DNA of 64,000 nt, from positions 186,001 to 250,000 of the forward strand of contig NZ_RBCJ01000004.1 of NCBI RefSeq assembly GCF_003626755.1, read 5' to 3'. The stretch is from Ulvibacterium marinum (GTDB taxonomy: Bacteria; Bacteroidota; Bacteroidia; Flavobacteriales; Flavobacteriaceae). A program made the position numbers and the translations under genes. The notes beneath the pieces were generated by a model, which had not been told where the DNA came from, ran no database searches, and worked only from the letters and a program-made list of their open reading frames with translations. The number at the start of each line of letters is the position of its first letter. The first letter of the stretch is position 1. Shown piece after piece: positions 15,954 through 25,027 of this stretch.

Positions 15954-16358
15954 ATGAAAACCAAAATTATTGCTTTGATCCTTGGTGCGGTAATCCTCAC
16001 CGCTTTTCAGCAGAATACCTCTGCCGACGCCAAAACCAAAAAAGGAATGATAAAAGTAACCATCCTATATCCCAACGGTGATGGGAAAACGTTTGACATG
16101 GACTACTATTCAAATAAGCACATGCCCATGCTCAAGACCTTAATGGGCGACTCGCTAAAACTGTTGGAAATAGATAAGGGAATTTCGGGCCGGACACCCG
16201 ATGAACCCATTCCCTATTTGGCTATTGGATATTTATACTTTGATAAGCTTTCGGCCTATCAAAATTCCTTTGGACCAAATGCGGAGAAAATTGTAGGTGA
16301 CATCCCGAACTATACCAACATTCAACCCATAGTGCAAATTAGTGAGGTATTGCAATAA
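15954..16358 (+). CDS. Exported EthD-family (dimeric alpha-beta barrel) protein
   Basis: A 134-residue protein with a signal peptide (about residues 1-24) and an EthD-type domain: KVTILYPNGDGKTFDMDYYS followed by NKHMPMLKTLMGDSLK, the usual Y-x-x-x-H-x-P motif near its start, and a closing strand before IVQISEVLQ. EthD-like proteins are usually cytoplasmic and of unclear enzymology; an exported one is unusual. It lies 6 nt before a TolB-like lipoprotein gene and probably shares its transcript. Confidence 0.75.
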   Translation: MKTKIIALILGAVILTAFQQNTSADAKTKKGMIKVTILYPNGDGKTFDMDYYSNKHMPMLKTLMGDSLKLLEIDKGISGRTPDEPIPYLAIGYLYFDKLSAYQNSFGPNAEKIVGDIPNYTNIQPIVQISEVLQ

Positions 16359-16364
16359 TGACAA

Positions 16365-17561
16365 ATGAAGTATTGTGTTCCCCTCATTTTGTTATTGCTT
16401 TTCTCGTGTACTACCAAAAAGAATCACGAGGACCAAAGATTTAAATATTTGGGGCAAGAAACCCCGGATACTATTCCTCGAGTTTTTGGAGAAGGTATCA
16501 TATCTGTCAAGGGCAGATTCGATATGGGTTTGACTATTTCCCCAGATGGTAAGAGCATAGCCTTTGGGGTAGCCCATGAATCCGATCCCGAGGAAACCTG
16601 TATCTACCTTATCAATTATGTAGACGGAAAATGGAGCTCTCAGGATAAGTCCTTTCTTCCAGAGAATAGCAATACCTTCTTTCCAATGTTCGGTCCTACC
16701 GGAAAGGAACTCTATTTTGCAAAATCGGTGAATAACTCGGAAACGGATTTATGGGTCGCTCAATTTTTGGACAATAAGGCAATAAACCCAAAATCTCTGG
16801 ATTCTATAATTAATTCCAAATCCAGGGAGGCCGGACACGGTAAGGCAAAAAGTGGATCTCTGTATTTCACCTCCAACCGAGATGATCAAAACCAATGTTG
16901 TGGCGACATCTATTTCTCTCAACTTAATTCGGATGGGTATTCATCAATTCAAAAATTGGATGAATTAAATTCTAGTTCAGACGAGGAAAGTCTGTTTTTG
17001 TCCCCCAACGAGGATTATATCATTATTCAGGCATGGAAAAACGAGTTCGAATCCAAACATGACCTATACATAAGTTATCAAACTAAAGAAGGATCCTGGA
17101 CGATTCCAGAAAGGCTAAACACCAACATAAACGGTAAAGAAATTGAGCAACGACCATTTGTATCCCCGGATAATAGGTTCTTGTTTTTTAGTAGAATGCA
17201 TATAACCCAAGAAAAAGGGAAGGATATATATGATTCCGATATCTATTGGGTAAGTACAAAGTCGATCTTTAAGCCTTATGCCTATAATACCAAAATTGAA
17301 GCTACGGTAAAATACAATAAAAAATTTGAGATAAACTTTCCGCACGATTTATTTAAGGACATCGATGATAGTAAGTTGTTATATGAGGTATCTATGGAAA
17401 ATGATTCCGAATTACAGGAATGGATCAAATTCGATTCCAGTAGTTTAGCCCTAAATGGGGTTTGGAAATCCAAAGTGCCCTTAACCATTAAGGTGACCGG
17501 AACCGATAGTTCGGGGAATTCAGGAGCATTTAAAATTAAACTCGGGGAAAAAGATAATTAA
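16365..17561 (+). CDS. TolB-like beta-propeller (PD40 repeats) lipoprotein
   Basis: A 398-residue protein with a lipoprotein signal (LLLLFSC) and PD40 (WD40-like) blades: TISPDGKSIAFGV, FFPMFGPTGKELYFAK, SGSLYFTSNRDDQ, LSPNEDYIIIQ and VSPDNRFLFFSR. The C-terminal about 90 residues form a non-repeat beta domain (FEINFPHDLF ... TIKVTGTDSSGNSG). It is likely periplasmic or surface exposed and a binding protein rather than an enzyme. It resembles three further propellers in the window (19116, 21811, 37694). Confidence 0.8.
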   Translation: MKYCVPLILLLLFSCTTKKNHEDQRFKYLGQETPDTIPRVFGEGIISVKGRFDMGLTISPDGKSIAFGVAHESDPEETCIYLINYVDGKWSSQDKSFLPENSNTFFPMFGPTGKELYFAKSVNNSETDLWVAQFLDNKAINPKSLDSIINSKSREAGHGKAKSGSLYFTSNRDDQNQCCGDIYFSQLNSDGYSSIQKLDELNSSSDEESLFLSPNEDYIIIQAWKNEFESKHDLYISYQTKEGSWTIPERLNTNINGKEIEQRPFVSPDNRFLFFSRMHITQEKGKDIYDSDIYWVSTKSIFKPYAYNTKIEATVKYNKKFEINFPHDLFKDIDDSKLLYEVSMENDSELQEWIKFDSSSLALNGVWKSKVPLTIKVTGTDSSGNSGAFKIKLGEKDN

Positions 17562-17896
17562 TCCCATATTTGGACATGGCCGTTAAGAGCGGCTGCATCC
17601 CATACCTATGCTTCATTGGGCTTTACTTAGAAAAAGACAGAATATGTCCCTATCATTCTATCTTTTCAAATTGTATCTTCAGTGATTCGGAGCTCTTTCA
17701 AATCTAAAAAGGGTAACCTATTTTGATTTCCCTAAAATTAAGAAAAAGAATTCTGTATAACTTCCCGCGTTGTTCGGAATATATGTCCATTTAGATCTAG
17801 CCATACACAACCATAAGGGTTTTTCCATCCACCAATCCGAGATTCAAATATTTTTAATCATTGAATGTTCTGCATTCTATTCAGACATATTTAAAG
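17562..17896. other. Non-coding stretch
   Basis: About 335 nt without a supported gene. GCCGTTAAGAGCGGC near 17580 can form a short stem but has no T-run. AT-rich sequence near 17700-17760 and 17840-17860 probably holds the promoter of the TPR lipoprotein gene. Confidence 0.35.
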
Positions 17897-19015
17897 ATGA
17901 AAATTCATTTCCTTCTCGCACTGGTAGTACAGACTATGCTATTAGGCACATGTTCCAAGTCCAGCAAAGGTTCCATGGTTCAAAAAAACGAAGCCGATCT
18001 GCTTATAGATAGCCTTGCCAACACCGATTTACCTAAAAGTGACAAGATCAGTTCCATTAGGAACGCAGGTTTCTCCTATTACTATAACGGTGATATCGAT
18101 TCGGCCCATACAATGTTCACGTATACTTATCAGCAAGACTCTACCGACATTGAAAACATGTATGCCGTAGCCTTGGTCAATTCTATCCATGGTAATTATA
18201 ACAGGTCCTTGGAGCTTTTAAACAAGATTATACACAGGGATTCTCTCGCCAAGTTGAGTGCCTATGGATCCGTGGCATTGATCTATTCTTTTAGGGGCGA
18301 GGAGGAAAAAGCTAGAAACCTTGTCGATACGATGCTAAAAAGCAATCACGACAAAATCCGAAGGGAAGCCTATTCCATTGCATCGGTTTTATCTATTAAA
18401 AAGGACTCCATAGCCCAGGCCATAGATTTCATGAAATTAAGGATTCCCGTATCCAAAAAACTATATACCCCATCTTCCCCAAGATTGGAACATCCATATT
18501 GGGATTATCACTTGATCGGAAATATTTACCTTACTGAGCACCTACCTGACTCGGCGGCACGGTACTTTGACGAAGGCCTCGCGTCGGTGGATCCAACCGA
18601 TAAACCGAAGACCATAGACGTCATCAAAGATGATTATACCTACTTTAAGAGCATGTATCTTCTTCAAAAAGGATCCTATGACGATTCCTATACTAATTTC
18701 AAGCCGGACTTTGAGAGCAACAAAAATGGATATGGCGGAATTTGGGCACGAATACTAATTGAAAAGAACCTTCCGGATAGCGCATTAACCATATTGCATA
18801 CGTATAGCCGTAATGGGTACTATAAAAAATTTCTGGAAGGAAAAGCATATCTCAAGTCGGGTAAGTTTAAAAAGGCCGATACTTTTTTTAAAGAGGTCCT
18901 TGGATTCCATCAGGTGGGCGAATGGTATTGGCAACATGAATATGCATTGATCTGCAAAGAAATACGAGATGTCTACTCCGATTCCAAGATAAAACGTAAC
19001 GGTTCGCAGAATTGA
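17897..19015 (+). CDS. Tetratricopeptide-repeat lipoprotein
   Basis: A 372-residue protein with a lipoprotein-like signal ending LLGTC and several TPR-type helix pairs: AGFSYYYNGDIDSAHTMFTY, ALVNSIHGNYNRSLELLNKI, ALIYSFRGEEEKARNLVDTM, IYLTEHLPDSAARYFDEGL and YLKSGKFKKADTFFKEVL. It is probably a periplasmic or outer-membrane scaffold. ATG at 17897 is chosen because the signal peptide starts there; an in-frame ATG at 17861 would bury the signal. It is followed about 100 nt downstream by a propeller gene. Confidence 0.78.
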   Translation: MKIHFLLALVVQTMLLGTCSKSSKGSMVQKNEADLLIDSLANTDLPKSDKISSIRNAGFSYYYNGDIDSAHTMFTYTYQQDSTDIENMYAVALVNSIHGNYNRSLELLNKIIHRDSLAKLSAYGSVALIYSFRGEEEKARNLVDTMLKSNHDKIRREAYSIASVLSIKKDSIAQAIDFMKLRIPVSKKLYTPSSPRLEHPYWDYHLIGNIYLTEHLPDSAARYFDEGLASVDPTDKPKTIDVIKDDYTYFKSMYLLQKGSYDDSYTNFKPDFESNKNGYGGIWARILIEKNLPDSALTILHTYSRNGYYKKFLEGKAYLKSGKFKKADTFFKEVLGFHQVGEWYWQHEYALICKEIRDVYSDSKIKRNGSQN

Positions 19016-19115
19016 TTATGCTCTGAATGATACCAGTCCCTTGAACCAATCAGATGAAGCAACAAACCCATGCAATATGACTCATTTAGTATCCCAACTT
19101 TCATACGTGTTACCC

Positions 19116-19997
19116 ATGGCAAAATACAATGCAATAATCATCCTGTTATTGGTGCCGACACTTTTGGGATTCCGGGAGGTTCGTGCACAAAAAAAAGCCC
19201 CTGAAGTATTTAATGGCCGTCCGGCATGGTCGCCCGATGGAAAAAAAATAGCTTTTGTATCCCGAGGTAAGGTGGATGTAAAGGTCAATGAACTATATGT
19301 AATGAATGCCAATGGTACCGATGTAAAACAATTGACCAGTGACGGGTACTACAAAAAAGGGGTTTGTTGGTCCCCGGACGGTAGGTGGTTGGCCTTTGCG
19401 GGGGGTAAGGATGACCAATGGCAACTATTTATGATACAATCCAATGGATCAAAGCAGACACAACTTACCACTTTTGATGGCCATGAACCCAGTTGGTCCC
19501 CAGATGGTAAAAAAATTATATATAATTCCTCACGTAACGGAGATGCGGAATTGTTCATCTATGATTTGGAAACCGATAGGGAGTCAAAATTTAAGACCGG
19601 TAGGCCCAATTCATGGGAGCCCACATGGACCAAGGACAATAAAATTCTCTTCATCTCCCCATTGTTTACCGATAAACAGGAATTCTACCTCATCGACTTG
19701 AAGAACGAAGACCTAGAACAAATAACCCATAATGGGATAAGGGAATTTGGCGGAACTTTCTCTCCCGATCAAAGCCAGTTGGCCTATGCCTCCCAGAAAA
19801 ATGGCAACTGGGACATTTATGTGCTAGATTTGGAAACCACAAAAGAATGTAGACTAACTTTCCATGAGGACAATGATATATATCCTGACTGGTCGCCTGA
19901 TGGAAAAAAAATAGTTTTTCAATCGGACAGAGGCCCCGGAAGAAGTATTTTCATTATCAATCCTGATGGTACGGATTTAAGAAAAATTGACAATTAA
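19116..19997 (+). CDS. TolB-like beta-propeller, exported
   Basis: A 293-residue protein with a signal peptide (about residues 1-25, ending VRAQ) and six PD40 blades with the repeated W-S-P-D-G-K-x-I-x-F core: AWSPDGKKIAFVS, CWSPDGRWLAFAG, SWSPDGKKIIYNS, FSPDQSQLAYAS, DWSPDGKKIVFQS. The number of blades fits a complete six-bladed TolB propeller without the TolB N-terminal domain. ATG at 19116 is preferred over 19041 because the signal starts there. Ligand unknown. Confidence 0.88.
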   Translation: MAKYNAIIILLLVPTLLGFREVRAQKKAPEVFNGRPAWSPDGKKIAFVSRGKVDVKVNELYVMNANGTDVKQLTSDGYYKKGVCWSPDGRWLAFAGGKDDQWQLFMIQSNGSKQTQLTTFDGHEPSWSPDGKKIIYNSSRNGDAELFIYDLETDRESKFKTGRPNSWEPTWTKDNKILFISPLFTDKQEFYLIDLKNEDLEQITHNGIREFGGTFSPDQSQLAYASQKNGNWDIYVLDLETTKECRLTFHEDNDIYPDWSPDGKKIVFQSDRGPGRSIFIINPDGTDLRKIDN

Positions 19998-20148
19998 CCT
20001 CTCATCTATAGGGTGAAGCTGGTAAACCTATTCCATAGCCCAGTACGGTAAATTTCCAAAACTACCGAGCCGGGAAATCCAATACAAAAAGGCTATCTTA
20101 GTGTTATAACGGAATAGACCGTTGGTGGTAATTTCCAAAACTACAACT

Positions 20149-20886
20149 ATGAAAACATTAAAATTATTTACTGGACTCTTAGTCATTTTTGTAACATTTG
20201 GTTGGAAAACGAATAATCCCAACTGCAAAAACAGTACTTACATCCTAAACCAAGTACAAGAAAAATACGATAGTAACCAGAAATGGGGAACATCCGAAAT
20301 AAAGTTACACATCCAGGAACCTCGGGTAAACAACCCGCAAAGATATACCAAATTGAACCTTAAGAATTCAGATGACTATTTTGAAATGGAAAGGTTCAGG
20401 GAAGACGGAATCGTTAAAAGGATACTAACCGGAAATGGGGAAAGTAAAATATTCCTCAACGGAGAGTCGGAGCTCTCCAAAGCTATTATAGAGCAATATA
20501 GGTTAAATGTAGAGAGAAGTTTAGGACATAAAAAATTTTACAAGTTAATGTACGGCCTTCCAATGTCCCTATCCAATAACTTCTGGGAGCAGATAAGACC
20601 GGCCCAAAAAGCGGAATATAAAGGTAGGGACGTGTATAGGGTTGCCATGGAATTAAAAGATGAAATGATAAGCAAACATTGGACATTAATAATTGAGGTC
20701 GAAACGTATACTTTATTGGCCATTGAATTTAATCATCCCGAAGATCCGGGAAAAGAAGAAGAGATCATTACGTTTGAAGGTGAATTTGATATTAATGGAA
20801 TGAAGATTCCTAGAATTAGAAATTGGTATATAAAAGGAACCAATGAATATCTGGGAACGGATATCATTGTAGAAGAGTTGAAATAA
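20149..20886 (+). CDS. Exported protein resembling outer-membrane lipoprotein-sorting factors
   Basis: A 245-residue protein with an N-terminal signal (KLFTGLLVIFVTFGW). The body is a beta-rich domain (DDYFEMERFREDGIVKR, YRVAMELKDEMISKHWTLII) and EVETYTLLAIEF then FEGEFDINGMKIPRIRNWYI, the LolA-like half-barrel pattern. No lipobox Cys is placed correctly. It may bind a lipid or a small ligand; this is inference. It stands between a propeller gene and a membrane protein gene. Confidence 0.55.
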   Translation: MKTLKLFTGLLVIFVTFGWKTNNPNCKNSTYILNQVQEKYDSNQKWGTSEIKLHIQEPRVNNPQRYTKLNLKNSDDYFEMERFREDGIVKRILTGNGESKIFLNGESELSKAIIEQYRLNVERSLGHKKFYKLMYGLPMSLSNNFWEQIRPAQKAEYKGRDVYRVAMELKDEMISKHWTLIIEVETYTLLAIEFNHPEDPGKEEEIITFEGEFDINGMKIPRIRNWYIKGTNEYLGTDIIVEELK

Positions 20887-20971
20887 GTACAACTGCCAAT
20901 AAGGGCTAAGACTTCAATTGCCCCATGATTAGTCACCATACCTGACAAGACCATTACACCTGACATAAATT

Positions 20972-21682
20972 ATGGAACACGTTAAAAATCAGGATTACTT
21001 CTTAATATCAACGGCCATTTGTTCTTTCCTCGGAGCTCTGACCACGGTCTTGCTCATCTTTCTTCCCAATCCGGATGCACCTGATTTTGAAACCAGGTCG
21101 TCCCTTTACGACAACGGCCTTTACCTCGGCAAACTATGGATTCTTTTTATCCACCCACAGGTAAACATATTGGCCAGCCTTGGAGTGGCCTATTTGCTAT
21201 TCAAAAAATACCCTTTACAAATAGTTTTCGGAACACTTTTCCTATTGGTCTGGGCCTATACGGAAATGGCCCAACAATCGCTATTAATAGATACGTTGAA
21301 CCAAATTTGGCGACCAGGATATGTGGAAGCGGACAATGAAGTTTCAAAAAACATGTTCGAAACCTTGATCAAGGCCGCAAACGGCATCTCCGATAGCCAA
21401 TATTTTTTGGTCATTTATGGTTTTGGCCTCGGTTCCTTATTTTATGGGTTGGCATTGGCACAGGAGGGTGGATTGGGAAAATGGATAGGAATAGCCCTAT
21501 TGTTTATTGGTATTCTTAGTTTGTCCTCATTTGCAAGATACTATCTAGGGGTAACATCCCTTAATGAAATTGTCAACTGGTCCTATAAATGGATTTATAC
21601 GTATTTACAACCCTTGGTCAGAATAGCCATCGGGGTTTGGATTTTAATGGAAATCAAAAAAAGGTACAACACTACTACGTAG
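20972..21682 (+). CDS. Multi-pass membrane protein (DUF4386-like)
   Basis: A 236-residue protein with about six or seven hydrophobic segments (near residues 11-31, 55-75, 80-100, 140-160, 168-190, 208-224). The short charged loops and overall look resemble DUF4386-type bacterial membrane proteins, of unknown function. No transporter signature or catalytic motif is visible. It appears to be a single-gene unit. Confidence 0.6.
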   Translation: MEHVKNQDYFLISTAICSFLGALTTVLLIFLPNPDAPDFETRSSLYDNGLYLGKLWILFIHPQVNILASLGVAYLLFKKYPLQIVFGTLFLLVWAYTEMAQQSLLIDTLNQIWRPGYVEADNEVSKNMFETLIKAANGISDSQYFLVIYGFGLGSLFYGLALAQEGGLGKWIGIALLFIGILSLSSFARYYLGVTSLNEIVNWSYKWIYTYLQPLVRIAIGVWILMEIKKRYNTTT

Positions 21683-21810
21683 AATTCCGCAATAACATGT
21701 CAAAATACACCTTATCTGGATAAGCACACTGTTGTGTACATTCTTCCATTCGAACATCCCAAATTGAATTCAAGCCAATAAAAGAATTACATTGGTGAAA
21801 ATCCAAATCC

Positions 21811-22749
21811 ATGGTCAGTGTCAAAATCAATCAAATCTTTTTCGTCATCCTTTTGGTAAACGGATGTCTGACATCAGGACAGGAATGTGATCTTAGCGAA
21901 AAATCCTATTTTTCACCAAGGTGGTCCAAAGACGGAAAGTGGATAGCATTTCATAGCAATGTAACGGGCAACCGGGAAATTTATCGGTTTGATTATGTGC
22001 AATCCAAAGTTGAAAGACTTACAACTACGGCACATCAAGAACGGGTACCGGTAATTTCACCTGATGGAAAAAGCGTTCTCTTCTTCAGAACTGAAAAGGG
22101 CAAAAAATATTCGGCATTGTTTACTATGAATCTGGATAATCAAAAGGAAGTGCCCTTAACAGATTTACAGGGCAAAAATTTAGATCCGGATTGGTCCCCG
22201 GATATGGACCGATTGACTTATGTTTCAACTTCGGACGGAAACTGGGAAATTTATGTTATGGACCAAAATGGCGCTACCAATACAAGGCTTACGTATAACG
22301 ATGTATTGGATTATTCCCCACATTGGTCTCCCAATGGGCAACAAATAGCCTTTATTTCAGGGGAATCCGGTCAGGAGGATATTTGGCTCATGAACTCCGA
22401 TGGGACGGAAAAAAGGAATCTTACTCCGGATAACAGGGAGGAGATTTCCCTTAGTTGGTCTCCGGACGGTAATCAAATCGTGTTCTCATCAAGAAAGTCC
22501 AAAACAGAATTTTCAAACACAAGCGAAAAGGAAAGATCAAAAAAATCCAACAATAGTTCTGAGATATTCATTTTAGATTTAAAATCGGGCCAAACAAGCC
22601 AAATCACATCCAATACCCATTTAGATGTATATCCAAGTTGGTCGCCGGATGGAAGTAAAATCGTATTCTGTAGTTGTAAAAACGGCCATCTGGAACTTTA
22701 TACCATGAAGGTGGATGGAAGTTCCCAAACAAAGTTGAACCTAAACTAG
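21811..22749 (+). CDS. TolB-like beta-propeller, exported
   Basis: A 312-residue protein with a weak signal peptide (IFFVILLVNGCLTSGQ) and PD40 blades: RWSKDGKWIAFHS, VISPDGKSVLFF, DWSPDMDRLTYVS, HWSPNGQQIAFIS, SWSPDGNQIVFSS and SWSPDGSKIVFCS. A Ser/Lys/Asn-rich insertion (around residues 230-250) interrupts the fifth blade. It is most like the propeller at 19116, and the two are probably paralogues. Confidence 0.88.
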   Translation: MVSVKINQIFFVILLVNGCLTSGQECDLSEKSYFSPRWSKDGKWIAFHSNVTGNREIYRFDYVQSKVERLTTTAHQERVPVISPDGKSVLFFRTEKGKKYSALFTMNLDNQKEVPLTDLQGKNLDPDWSPDMDRLTYVSTSDGNWEIYVMDQNGATNTRLTYNDVLDYSPHWSPNGQQIAFISGESGQEDIWLMNSDGTEKRNLTPDNREEISLSWSPDGNQIVFSSRKSKTEFSNTSEKERSKKSNNSSEIFILDLKSGQTSQITSNTHLDVYPSWSPDGSKIVFCSCKNGHLELYTMKVDGSSQTKLNLN

Positions 22750-22959
22750 TTTTCGCTATGTGAAGGGTACAAATTGCCATTAAAGCCAATACTTCACCCC
22801 CTTTTGAAAACCGGAATTTGCCTACCTTTAAACCTCGCTATTTCCTATCTTGAATATATGCCTGTAAATTTGGGAAAAAACGTGGTCCTGTCCTTTGGTA
22901 TTCTGATAAAAAAAGTCCATTTACCTAATGAATTTAATCTTTGAAAATCGAATAATACA

Positions 22960-23934
22960 ATGAAGGCCTTTACTAAAAATAGTTACGGGGGACCTGAAAT
23001 TCTGCAGCTGGAAGAAGTCGAAAAACCCGTCTTGAAGGAAAATCACATTTTGGTTAAGGTAATGGCAAATTCAGCGAATCCGGCAGACTGGCATATTCTT
23101 CGTGGAAAACCTTTTTTTGCACGATTCTCCTCAGGTTTGTTTAAACCCAAAGACAAAATTCTAGGGGCTGATTTTTCAGGTATCGTAGAAGAAATAGGAA
23201 ATAACGTAGCCCATTTTAAGGTGGGGGACTGCGTATTTGGTGAGACTCTTATGGGAGGTTCTTTTGCAGAATACATTTCTGCACCATCAAGTGTTTGTGC
23301 CATCATGCCCAAAGAAACGGATTTTCCTATAATGGCAAGTGTCCCCATAGCCGGATTAACGGCACTGCAAGCACTTGTGGAACATGGACGACTTAAAAAG
23401 GGAGAATCGGTTTTGATCAATGGTTCCTCAGGAGGTGTCGGTCATTTCGCGGTCCAAATTGCAAAGGCATATGGCGCCAAGGTAACCGCTGTCTGTTCTG
23501 ATAGAAACATCGACTTCGTAAAAGGTTTGGGTGCCGATAAGGTTATTGCCTATGACAAAGAGAGTATTCATAAACATGATGGCAAATACGACCTTATTGT
23601 GGACACGAACGGTAACCTTTTTTTACAGGATTTTGAACGTATGGGAAAACGAGGAGTGCTCGTAGGTTTTACCACTTTGAAACATATGATATGGTTGCTC
23701 ATAAAAGCAGGTTTTAGCAAATTCCCCTTAGTTCAATTTACGGCCGAAGCCAATACCAAAGACCTAGAGACATTGGCAACTTTGATACGGAACGGAAAAA
23801 TTAAGGTCCATATTGACAAGACCTACCCATTTCATAAAATTCCGGATGCCATAGCATATATTGAAGCGATGCGAACCAGAGGAAAAGTGGCTATGGTTTG
23901 GAAAAGTGTTGATGGGAAAGAAAATAGCAATTAA
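22960..23934 (+). CDS. NAD(P)H:quinone oxidoreductase-like MDR protein
   Basis: A 324-residue medium-chain dehydrogenase/reductase of the zeta-crystallin/quinone oxidoreductase group. GADFSGIVEEIGNNV and VGDCVFGETL form the substrate domain; INGSSGGVGHFAVQIAKAYG (about residues 152-171) is the cofactor-binding segment with the S-GGVG pattern. The zinc-binding Cys cluster of alcohol dehydrogenases is absent, so it is a zinc-free reductase. MKAFTKNSYGGPE is the standard start. Substrates are small quinones or enones by family knowledge. Confidence 0.9.
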   Translation: MKAFTKNSYGGPEILQLEEVEKPVLKENHILVKVMANSANPADWHILRGKPFFARFSSGLFKPKDKILGADFSGIVEEIGNNVAHFKVGDCVFGETLMGGSFAEYISAPSSVCAIMPKETDFPIMASVPIAGLTALQALVEHGRLKKGESVLINGSSGGVGHFAVQIAKAYGAKVTAVCSDRNIDFVKGLGADKVIAYDKESIHKHDGKYDLIVDTNGNLFLQDFERMGKRGVLVGFTTLKHMIWLLIKAGFSKFPLVQFTAEANTKDLETLATLIRNGKIKVHIDKTYPFHKIPDAIAYIEAMRTRGKVAMVWKSVDGKENSN

Positions 23935-23999
23935 ATGGACAAACGTTAAATAGTACTGGTTTAAATAAAATGGGGAACGATCATTAACTAGTGGTTGTT

Positions 24000-24809
24000 C
24001 TACAATTCTAAAAAATCCCCCAGGGATTTTCCCGATCGATAAACCTCTTGGATCATTTCTTCAGGAAGGAAACTATCGAGAATAAAAAAATCGTCTATCC
24101 TTCCTTTGAATCCGAGACCAATACGGATTTCCCAATCATCTATGTTCCAGTCCAACGTATGATCGAAGCCTTTGACCTCACCGACAAGGACACCATCAAA
24201 ATACACATGGATCACTCCCTTTTTACCAGAACTGTTCAGGTTTTTCCAAGTGCCTACAACATGATGCCAGCTATCGCCACTGAAATCGATATGCGGAACG
24301 GTTACCACATATTCTTTGTTTGGGCCACCCCTACTCCCAGGCAAGTCGCGACGCCCAGTGGTACCAAAACGGAAAATTGGGGTGTCCGGCAGCTCGCTGG
24401 TTACAAAATCCATCCAAATTTTACCATTGTCACGGTCGCTCTCCGCAAGCAAATGGACCGGATCCAACCAGATGAGCGAACGTTCTTTTAGATTTTCCAT
24501 ATCAATTTGTAGCCACATCCCAATAGCACCGTCAAATGCCTCCCCACGGTTATAGGGAAAATTTCCTTTTGCCGGATAGCGTACAACATCCTTTGTCCAA
24601 ATCGTTTCCAGTTTATCTTCATAAATGAATTCCGCGGCCTCTCCAAATTTGCCCTTGTTCCCAGAAGTAATGAACGGCCCATACCGATCCACTTCTATTT
24701 GGGCTTTCCCGTTTCCTACACTGAAAGTTGCATTGAACGACTCGTCAAAATCTGCATAAAACAGAAGAGAGGCAAGAATAAGTGCAATTTCAGCGGATGG
24801 ATTTATCAT
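24000..24809 (-). CDS. Exported LamG/concanavalin-like jelly-roll protein
   Basis: A 269-residue protein with an N-terminal hydrophobic segment and a LamG-like fold: GAIGMWLQIDMENLKERSLI, DSWHHVVGTWKNLN, GVIHVYFDGVLVGEVKGF and the closing KGRIDDFFILDSFLPEEMI match the LamG_3 pattern (W-H-H-v-v-g-t-w ... g-r-i-D-d). ATG at 24809 with AAAGGAAAA upstream is preferred to 24845. It is divergent from the DUF1549/DUF1553 gene at 25028. LamG proteins beside such genes often bind polysaccharide; that link is inference here. Confidence 0.75.
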   Translation of the reverse strand: MINPSAEIALILASLLFYADFDESFNATFSVGNGKAQIEVDRYGPFITSGNKGKFGEAAEFIYEDKLETIWTKDVVRYPAKGNFPYNRGEAFDGAIGMWLQIDMENLKERSLIWLDPVHLLAESDRDNGKIWMDFVTSELPDTPIFRFGTTGRRDLPGSRGGPNKEYVVTVPHIDFSGDSWHHVVGTWKNLNSSGKKGVIHVYFDGVLVGEVKGFDHTLDWNIDDWEIRIGLGFKGRIDDFFILDSFLPEEMIQEVYRSGKSLGDFLEL

Positions 24810-25027
24810 GATATACTTTTCCTTTGTTTGAGTCGCACTTTCCATGGAGTCATGAAGATATTCCGGAAAATGAAATTTAAACCTAATATACCGAAAATTG
24901 GATTCATACTAAAGAGGACAAGCGAATGGCCGGAGGAGAAACCGATGTATTTGGATTTATGCAGGTTTACCAATGGACTTCACAAAGATAACCGCAGGTT
25001 TCTTTAAAAATATGCTTATTTTCAAGC

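Noticed and set aside
20118-20134. ACCGTTGGTGGTAATT before the gene at 20149
   Set aside because: Looks like a cassette start, but the sequence after the gene (GTACAAC) is not its complement.
20051-20144. 15-nt direct repeat AATTTCCAAAACTAC (20051 and 20130)
   Set aside because: Short, imperfectly extended and without a regulator context; likely small local duplication.
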